From contig NZ_DAXS01000069.1 of NCBI RefSeq assembly GCF_002506515.1, positions 1 to 13,862 on the forward strand: a stretch of DNA of 13,862 nt, given 5' to 3'. This DNA is from Caldivirga sp. UBA161 (GTDB lineage Archaea; Thermoproteota; Thermoprotei; Thermoproteales; Thermocladiaceae). The translations under genes and the position numbers were made by a program. Position 1 is the first letter of the stretch; the number at the start of each line of letters is the position of its first letter. The notes under the pieces are model-generated. The model was not told the DNA's origin. It was given only the letters and a program-made list of their open reading frames with translations, and ran no database searches. Positions 13,695 to 13,862 of the stretch are shown one piece after another.

Positions 13695-13862
13695 ATGGCA
13701 TGGGGGTTAATTGATTTTGGTTTTAATGAGTTAAAGGGCATTATTCAGCGGCAATTTGGCTAAGTATGGTAAGGAGCTTAGGCTCATTAACCCAGTGAAT
13801 GCATCTAGGGCATGCTCAAGGTGCGGCTACATGAATAATGAATTAACACTCAAGGATAGGGT
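13695..13862 (+). pseudogene. TnpB-type transposase remnant (frameshifted, truncated)
   Basis: C-terminal piece of an OrfB/TnpB protein (IS200/IS605 or IS607 type), continuing past the right edge. From 13695 one frame reads MAWGLIDFGFNELKGIIQRQ and stops at 13761-13763. The frame one base over continues with KYGKELRLINPVNASRACSR then CGYMNNELTLKDR (13762 onward). Removing one base within tttgg (13755-13759) joins them into a continuous protein. ASRACSRCGY is the first Cys pair of the zinc ribbon next to the last RuvC-like motif of TnpB. The joined frame is closed by a stop at 13650-13652 and contains nothing recognisable before about 13695, so the N-terminal three quarters are absent. The second Cys pair and any right end of the element lie outside the window. 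Confidence 0.7.

Noticed and set aside
1..13862. tRNA genes, rRNA, CRISPR repeats, C/D box RNAs
   Set aside because: No spaced direct repeats or cloverleaf sequences were noticed in the gaps, and no paired C and D boxes stood out. A covariance search would be needed to exclude small RNAs fully.

Overview
The window looks like a chromosomal segment of a thermophilic crenarchaeon, most likely Thermoproteales of the Caldivirga/Vulcanisaeta kind (inference). Signs of this are the split archaeal phenylalanyl-tRNA synthetase with an N-terminal winged-helix region on the alpha subunit, a short TATA-like box about 25 nt before most first-gene start codons, leaderless starts without Shine-Dalgarno (SD) sites, heavy AGG/GGT/TTA codon use, and tight gene packing. 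No rRNA, tRNA or CRISPR array was seen.

Left part (1-5562). An aldo/keto reductase is cut by the left edge. A 434-bp gap follows, holding a previously uncalled 40-residue membrane microprotein on the minus strand. Next comes a GH38-type alpha-mannosidase with its own leaderless promoter. It converges, with a 7-bp gap, on a two-gene minus-strand operon: a cytosolic solute-binding-fold protein of the DUF3834 kind followed by an MFS transporter (TAATG overlap). The operon promoter carries two abutting perfect palindromes between the TATA box and the start codon, so it may be under specific regulation.

Middle part (5563-10815, all minus strand). pheS, pheT and a glycerophosphodiester phosphodiesterase form a tight operon (0 bp and 11 bp spacing) with its own promoter. 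Upstream of it lies a radical SAM/SPASM enzyme with a TTG start and a strong SD site.

Right part (10816-13862). An RraA/HMG-aldolase-like gene (GTG start, SD) is divergent from upp (uracil phosphoribosyltransferase). upp converges on a GltD-like flavoprotein that lacks the usual N-terminal iron-sulfur domain; their stop codons overlap. The right edge holds the zinc-ribbon end of a frameshifted, truncated TnpB-type transposase, the only mobile-element trace.

Most genes are metabolic housekeeping. The best candidates for something undescribed are the DUF3834-MFS operon with its palindromic promoter, the CxC membrane microprotein, the stand-alone GltD-like flavoprotein, and the 266-bp leader region with a 17-bp palindrome upstream of the radical SAM gene.
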